From positions 1 to 9,916 of the forward strand of contig JAIFMR010000130.1 in NCBI GenBank assembly GCA_020048255.1: a DNA stretch of 9,916 nt, read 5' to 3'. Below are positions 6,135-9,916 of the stretch, piece by piece. The stretch is from Rhodoferax sp. Lineage in GTDB: Bacteria; Pseudomonadota; Gammaproteobacteria; Burkholderiales; Burkholderiaceae_C. Below the pieces are notes generated by a model. It saw only the letters and a list, made by a program, of their open reading frames with translations, was not told the origin of the DNA and ran no database searches. The stretch's first letter is position 1. The number at the start of each line of letters is the position of its first letter. The position numbers were made by a program, and so were the translations under genes.

Positions 6135-6638
6135 ATGCAGACCCCAGGCGGCTACACCATGTCGGTGGCCACCACCAGTTGCGGCTCGCTGGGCTGGGTG
6201 TCCGACCCCCATGGCTACCGCTACGCCGCATTGGACCCGCACACCGGCCAACACTGGCCCGCCATGCCTGCTGGCTTTTTGGAACTGGCTGAAAGGGCCG
6301 CGGCGCAGGCGGGTTATGCGGACTTTGTGCCTGACGCGTGCCTGATCAACCAGTACCTGCCCGGTGCCAAGCTGTCGTTGCACCAGGACAAAGACGAGAA
6401 AGACCTGCGCGCGCCCATCGTGTCGCTGTCCCTGGGATTGAGCGCAGTGTTCTTGTTCGGTACCCCCAGCCGCAAGAACAGACCACAACGCTACCGGCTG
6501 GTGCATGGAGACGTGGTGGTGTGGGGCGGCCCCTCGCGCTTGGCGTACCACGGCGTGCTGCCGCTGGCTGATGGAGCACATGCGCTGCTGGGGCGCCAAC
6601 GCATCAATGTGACCTTTCGGCGGGCCCAAGCGGGCTAG
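6135..6638 (+). CDS. alkB: AlkB-type Fe(II)/2-oxoglutarate-dependent DNA dealkylase, catalytic core (N terminus lost)
   Basis: AlkB oxidatively removes methyl groups from 1-methyladenine and 3-methylcytosine, using Fe(II) and 2-oxoglutarate. The open core is 167 residues, against about 200-220 for complete relatives. It begins MQTPGGYTMSVATTSCGSLG; the substrate-side GWVSDPHGYRY follows at 20-30. The iron ligands are all present: H83 and D85 in LHQDKDE, and H139 in LAYHGVLPL. The 2-oxoglutarate-binding arginines of RxNxTxR are R156 and R162 in RINVTFRR. The double-stranded beta-helix is therefore complete. Missing are about 50 N-terminal residues that in AlkB form part of the nucleotide-recognition region. 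Starting at 6135 is only possible if translation begins internally; there is no Shine-Dalgarno there. The damaged 5' part and a GST remnant lie immediately upstream, so the gene may be decaying or translated as a short form. Confidence 0.8.
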   Translation: MQTPGGYTMSVATTSCGSLGWVSDPHGYRYAALDPHTGQHWPAMPAGFLELAERAAAQAGYADFVPDACLINQYLPGAKLSLHQDKDEKDLRAPIVSLSLGLSAVFLFGTPSRKNRPQRYRLVHGDVVVWGGPSRLAYHGVLPLADGAHALLGRQRINVTFRRAQAG

Positions 6639-6906
6639 GATTTAATGCATGAAATAGTCCTCCAGTTCATATAGGATGTGCGCAAATAGCTATGAATCGA
6701 GGAGCGTATGTATCGCGCTATCCGTCAGGTGACCCATTGCGCAACCCGAGATTGCCGCCCACAGCGCTCGGTGTGATGTATCGATGCCGGATTGGACGCT
6801 AAACCCAATCAGAAATAAGCTATAAAAGTGACCGAAAAATATTATCTAATATGTTGATATATAAAGAATTACGGCATAAAACACCATAATGAACTAATAT
6901 ACCGAA
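6639..6906. other. AT-rich intergenic region
   Basis: I see no convincing gene in these 268 bases. The left half has ordinary composition. The right end is very AT-rich: only 18 of 80 bases at 6821-6900 are G or C, against GC-rich flanking genes. This suggests a promoter zone or a junction of acquired DNA. A short frame at 6708-6776 was considered and rejected. Confidence 0.6.
6854..6880 (+). promoter_or_regulatory. Candidate promoter for the nucleotidyltransferase gene
   Basis: TTGATA (6854-6859) and CATAAA (6875-6880) are separated by 15 bases inside the AT-rich stretch before ATG 6907. The -35 matches at 5 of 6 positions and the -10 at 4 of 6, but the spacer is short. The leader would be only about 20 bases and has no Shine-Dalgarno. 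Confidence 0.3.
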
Positions 6907-7848
6907 ATGCTAGAAATCAGCCCCGCCATTGCCCGCCAGTACATTGATGCTGTCGCCACATTTGAGGCTTTGGAAGAGGCCCAGGAAGATGCCGCCAAAG
7001 TGCGCGGCGGCATGTACTGGCATGCAGGGCCACCAACGTCACCTGAGTCCAAATACCTGGTGCGCACCACACCTGCCGGGACTGAAACCAGCTTGGGAAC
7101 CCGCACACCCGAGACCGAAGCCATTTATAAGCGCTTCGTCCACCGCAAACGCGAAAGCACAGAGCGCGTGTCTGGCCTCAAAGCCGCCCTGGCGCAACAC
7201 CAGCGCCTGAACCGCGCCCTGCGGGTAGGCCGGGTCGACCCTTTGGTGGTGGCGTTGCTGGGCCGCTTGGCCAGCACCCAACTGAGCCCGCACTTCCGGG
7301 TGGTGGGCACCCACGCGCTATACGCTTATGAGGCCACTGCCGGAGTGCGGCTGGACTCGGACACGCTGGCCACCCGCGACATGGACCTGCTGTGGGACAC
7401 CCGCAAACGCATCCTCTTTTCTACCCAGCTTGCTAAGGTAGACAGTTCCATGTTGGGCGTGTTGAAGAAGGTGGACAGCAGTTTTCGCATCCGCAAGAGT
7501 CAAAAATACACCGCCGTCAACAAAGACGGCTTTGAGGTGGACATCATCCGCCGTGAGCGCGCGGGCGATGACCCGCACCCCATCAAGCTCAGTGACGAGG
7601 ATGAGGACTTTTGGGTGGTGCAGGCGCGTCGCGCCAACGTGCTGTTGGACTCGCACGGTTTTTCCGCCGTCATCGTGGCCACCAACGGCACCATGGCGCG
7701 CATGAACACCGTGCACCCCGCCACTTTTGTCGCATTCAAGCGCTGGCTGGCCAATCAAACCGACCGTGATGCCCTCAAACGCCGCAGGGATGTGCTGCAG
7801 GCGGACGCGGTGCAGCAACTGCTGGACACGTATTTGCCGCAGGTTTGA
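6907..7848 (+). CDS. GSU2403-family nucleotidyltransferase-fold protein (NTP_transf_8-like)
   Basis: The product is 313 residues. It carries the signature of the minimal nucleotidyltransferase fold: VVGTHALYAYEATAG at 132-146, then the acidic pair DMD (158-160) after a spacer, and a third acidic residue D212 in FEVDIIRRE. All three metal-binding acids are therefore present. The N-terminal part (MYWHAGPPTSPESKYLVR, 36-53, and a basic helix 75-107) also resembles GSU2403-type proteins as I remember them, whose transferred nucleotide and target are unknown. Similar folds occur in AbiEii-type toxins, but no antitoxin gene is visible beside it. ATG 6907 follows an in-frame TAA at 6895-6897, limiting the start; no Shine-Dalgarno is seen. 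The gene stands alone after an AT-rich gap and is convergent with the NERD helicase gene, 118 bp away. Confidence 0.8.
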   Translation: MLEISPAIARQYIDAVATFEALEEAQEDAAKVRGGMYWHAGPPTSPESKYLVRTTPAGTETSLGTRTPETEAIYKRFVHRKRESTERVSGLKAALAQHQRLNRALRVGRVDPLVVALLGRLASTQLSPHFRVVGTHALYAYEATAGVRLDSDTLATRDMDLLWDTRKRILFSTQLAKVDSSMLGVLKKVDSSFRIRKSQKYTAVNKDGFEVDIIRRERAGDDPHPIKLSDEDEDFWVVQARRANVLLDSHGFSAVIVATNGTMARMNTVHPATFVAFKRWLANQTDRDALKRRRDVLQADAVQQLLDTYLPQV

Positions 7849-7898
7849 TGCTGCAGCCTCATTGGCCTCTAGCCCAGTAACAATGTACTCAAGAAGCT

Positions 7899-7920
7899 AC
7901 CAATTTAATAGTAATTTGGT
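7899..7920. terminator. Imperfect AT-rich hairpin between convergent genes
   Basis: ACCAA and TTGGT form the base of an imperfect inverted repeat with one T/T mismatch and three further pairs, in the 118-bp gap between the nucleotidyltransferase and helicase stops. A weaker 5-bp hairpin (TTGCC 7937-7941 with GGCAA 7949-7953) follows. Either could terminate transcription, but neither has a T tract of intrinsic-terminator quality. Confidence 0.22.
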
Positions 7921-7966
7921 GAATCAATTCAAGGCTTTGCCCACCCGTGGCAAGTTAATGGGGTGA

Positions 7967-9799
7967 TCAGCTTCCAAACCTACGCCCAAACTCGCCTTCT
8001 CCTCCCACCCCAATCACCAACCGGTGCGTGGCCCGGGTGGCCGCCACATAAAACACCCTGGCCGCTTCCTTCTCGTCCTCACCCGGCGCTGGCATGTGCC
8101 CTACGCCGGGTAGCGCCACCACAGCGAACTCCAGGCCCTTGCTGGAGTGCATGGTCATGACCTTGATCTTGTCGCTCAAAGGGTCAAAGTCGCCAGGGCT
8201 GCGGCGCATTTCCAACGGGAGCTGGCGCTGGTGCAACACCTGTGCGCACAGGTCGCGCGTCGCGTGGTCCGCGCACAACACGGCCATGTCACCCCAGGCG
8301 TATCCCTCCAGGTGGGTAGCGCTCAGGTGATCAGCCATGGCAAAGGCTTCTTCACGCAAGGTGGGCAGGCGGATGATCAGCGGGGCTTCACCCTCACGCC
8401 CGCAGCTGATAGGCTTGACCAGAGGGATGCCGTCTTCATCCATGTCGTCTGCAGTCAGCAGGTCAGCGGCAATCAGGCTGGCCGTTTGCAGGATTTGTTG
8501 GGTGTTGCGGTAGTTGATTTTCAGGATGGTGGTGCGGCCTTGGGCCTGGATACCCAAACTCTTGAAGCTGAACTTCTTGCGGCTGCGGCCTGTGTGGCTG
8601 CGTTCATAAATGCTTTGGGCGTCGTCAAACAGCACCAGCAGGCTGTTGGTGGCAGGGTCGACCATCTGCGTCACCAGCTTGAGCCATTCAGGCGCAAAGT
8701 CGTGACCTTCGTCGATCAGCACGGCCTGGTATTGGCCACTGGGAATCTGGCTGCGCTCCACACCCTGAATGACGCGCTGCACCATGTCCTCCATCTTCAA
8801 GTCGACCGGCAGGCTGTTGGCGGGCAGGGTTTGCCCAAACGCCACCAATTGGTCGCGGCACCATTTGTGAAAGTGCCGCACGTGCACCCGATCCGCCAGT
8901 CCCTTGGCATCCATCGTGCTGTGCAATTTCACGCCCAGCGGTTCGTTAAAACACAGGATCAGGATGGGTTTGCTGCTGGCGGTGCTGGCCTTGGCAAGGT
9001 ATTGGGCGCGGTAACCCAAAATCATGGTTTTGCCTGAGCCGGCCACGCCGTGGATGACGCGGTGACCGTCTCCCAGGCTGCGCGCCAGTTGCTCCTGCTG
9101 CAGGTCCATCACGTGCATGATGCTGGGCAGGTCGGCCTCGGCATCACTGTCATCAAACAAGCCGCCCTGAGCGGGCACACGCACTTCGGGGAACATGATC
9201 CAGCGCACGCGGTCCAGCATGGGCAGGCTCATCACACCGCGCATTAGGTAGGGGAACATGCCCCACAGGCGGCTTTGCAAGTCCTCGGCCTCGACAGACT
9301 CCAGCATCTCGTCTTTGCACACCACGCGCTGGGGCTCGATGGCGTGGTGCAGCTCAGCCGCTTTGAACTGTTGGCGGGTGATGTTGGGCAGCACCACGCC
9401 GTAGCTCCACGGAAAGGCCAGGTTACCCGCGTGGGGGCCGTCGGCTTGCGTGAGTTGCGGGTCGCGTTTGAGGGCATCCACCACCTGATGGGCATATTGG
9501 CGGGCTTGCTCCAGCGGGTTGATCACGGTTTTGGGCACGCCATCGGGCAGGATGGTCCAGCTTTGTTTGTCGGCTTGGACGATGGTGGCTAATTTCCAGT
9601 CTTTGACTTCGAGCACCAGCAGACCACGGCGCGGGTGCATCACGACAAAATCCGGGTGGGCGTGGGTGGGTCCAACCGGCACGTCGTACCACAGCAGGTA
9701 GTCGTCGTCGAGCTTTTGCTCCAGGCGCTCGGTCAAGCGGCGCTCGCCGCTGGTCATGCGTGACACGCAGGCGCTCAAGGCCGGTATCAAAGTCGCCAT
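7967..9799 (-). CDS. NERD-nuclease/SF1 (UvrD-like) helicase fusion
   Basis: This 610-residue protein joins an N-terminal NERD domain (about 17-130) to a superfamily 1 DNA helicase. NERD is a PD-(D/E)xK-like nuclease fold; the expected catalytic set is visible as D50 (HPDFVV), E64 and K66 (LVLEVKDW). Helicase motifs follow in order: Walker A GVAGSGKT (251-258), Walker B LIDEGHDF (361-368), motif III LVLFDDAQSIY (388-398), INYRNT (428-433), motif V VMTMHSSKGLEF (547-558) and motif VI VFYVAATRATHRL (582-594). All key residues are intact, so nucleic-acid unwinding and cutting are plausible, probably in the cytoplasm. ATG 9799 is the natural start; GAG and AGGA lie 8-14 bases upstream. Such fusions occur in repair and possibly anti-phage settings; the role here is unproven. 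Two inverted repeats lie upstream, and the nucleotidyltransferase gene converges on it. Confidence 0.93.
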   Translation of the reverse strand: MATLIPALSACVSRMTSGERRLTERLEQKLDDDYLLWYDVPVGPTHAHPDFVVMHPRRGLLVLEVKDWKLATIVQADKQSWTILPDGVPKTVINPLEQARQYAHQVVDALKRDPQLTQADGPHAGNLAFPWSYGVVLPNITRQQFKAAELHHAIEPQRVVCKDEMLESVEAEDLQSRLWGMFPYLMRGVMSLPMLDRVRWIMFPEVRVPAQGGLFDDSDAEADLPSIMHVMDLQQEQLARSLGDGHRVIHGVAGSGKTMILGYRAQYLAKASTASSKPILILCFNEPLGVKLHSTMDAKGLADRVHVRHFHKWCRDQLVAFGQTLPANSLPVDLKMEDMVQRVIQGVERSQIPSGQYQAVLIDEGHDFAPEWLKLVTQMVDPATNSLLVLFDDAQSIYERSHTGRSRKKFSFKSLGIQAQGRTTILKINYRNTQQILQTASLIAADLLTADDMDEDGIPLVKPISCGREGEAPLIIRLPTLREEAFAMADHLSATHLEGYAWGDMAVLCADHATRDLCAQVLHQRQLPLEMRRSPGDFDPLSDKIKVMTMHSSKGLEFAVVALPGVGHMPAPGEDEKEAARVFYVAATRATHRLVIGVGGEGEFGRRFGS

Positions 9800-9828
9800 G
9801 GATGTTTCTCGTTCCTGATTTATTAGAC

Positions 9829-9844
9829 TGCTGATAGGTCAGCA
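9829..9844. promoter_or_regulatory. Perfect inverted repeat upstream of the helicase gene (operator-like)
   Basis: TGCTGA (9829-9834) and TCAGCA (9839-9844) form a perfect 6-bp inverted repeat with a 4-base centre, 30 bases upstream of the helicase ATG. The minus-strand sequence around it contains TTGCTG (9845-9840), which could be a -35 element, so a repressor bound here could block transcription. No clean -10 partner is visible. Confidence 0.35.
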
Positions 9845-9868
9845 ACGCCCGTCGTTATGGGTTTGAGT

Positions 9869-9894
9869 GCTATTTTTTATTGGTGAAAAATAGC
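9869..9894. repeat. Nine-base inverted repeat, AT-rich
   Basis: GCTATTTTT (9869-9877) pairs perfectly with AAAAATAGC (9886-9894) around an 8-base centre. It lies about 70 bases upstream of the helicase start. It may be a regulator site, or the terminator of a gene beyond the right edge, since runs of T and A flank the loop on both strands. The final bases to 9916 show nothing else. Confidence 0.4.
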
Positions 9895-9916
9895 GACAAG
9901 CCCACCGCAATCAAAA

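Noticed and set aside
5997..6629. 210-residue open frame antisense to alkB
   Set aside because: Composition-driven shadow; the plus strand holds the AlkB catalytic motifs.
6708..6776. 22-codon frame after GAGGAG in the AT-rich gap
   Set aside because: The purine-rich site is only 3 bases from the ATG, too close for normal initiation, and the peptide has no recognisable feature.
8147..9037. 296-residue open frame antisense to the NERD helicase
   Set aside because: It lies entirely inside the helicase gene, which has all conserved motifs; the antisense product shows only low-complexity V/H/Q-rich sequence.
1..9916. CRISPR arrays, insertion sequences, tRNA or rRNA genes
   Set aside because: I looked for regularly spaced repeats, transposase motifs and tRNA-like cloverleaf ends and saw none.

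Overview
The window looks like chromosomal DNA of a GC-rich betaproteobacterium, most likely a Comamonadaceae member (Rhodoferax/Polaromonas-like). The basis is protein style: the bacterial RIO kinase, AlkB, DTW protein, His-tailed SlyD and VOC/SRPBCC pair all resemble what I remember from that family. No 16S rRNA or other taxonomic marker is present, so this is an inference. I see no rRNA, tRNA, CRISPR array or transposase.

Layout: the left edge holds the last 38 codons of a rightward RIO-type kinase gene (2-118). It converges on a complete leftward RIO kinase gene (193-1062) whose C-terminal coding block is a diverged inverted copy of the first. Divergent from the second kinase is an AlkC-type DNA glycosylase gene (1186-2298). 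Its stop codon overlaps that of the leftward tapT-like DTW gene (2295-3005), which follows a Fic AMP-transferase gene (3011-4261) by 5 bp. A terminator-like hairpin lies just before fic. Further right, on the minus strand, are a VOC gene (4438-4818) and an SRPBCC gene (4875-5321), both with strong ribosome binding sites, then a SlyD-type isomerase gene (5408-5884).

Divergent from slyD is damaged DNA. The first 26 codons of a glutathione S-transferase gene run straight into the start of an alkB gene, whose own N-terminal part is shortened and frameshifted. The catalytic core of AlkB (6135-6638) remains open. An AT-rich gap then leads to a rightward nucleotidyltransferase-fold gene (6907-7848), convergent with a leftward NERD-nuclease/SF1-helicase gene (7967-9799). 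The last 117 bases carry two perfect inverted repeats upstream of the helicase gene.

How the genes relate: AlkC and AlkB act on overlapping N-methylated base lesions by different chemistry. TapT modifies tRNA, Fic modifies proteins, RIO kinases phosphorylate an unknown target, SlyD is a chaperone/isomerase, and the NERD helicase acts on nucleic acid. They do not form one obvious pathway. The most striking points are the tail-to-tail RIO paralogs, the TapT-like protein lacking half of its usual cysteine cluster, the GST/AlkB scar, and the accessory-looking nucleotidyltransferase/helicase pair at the right end.
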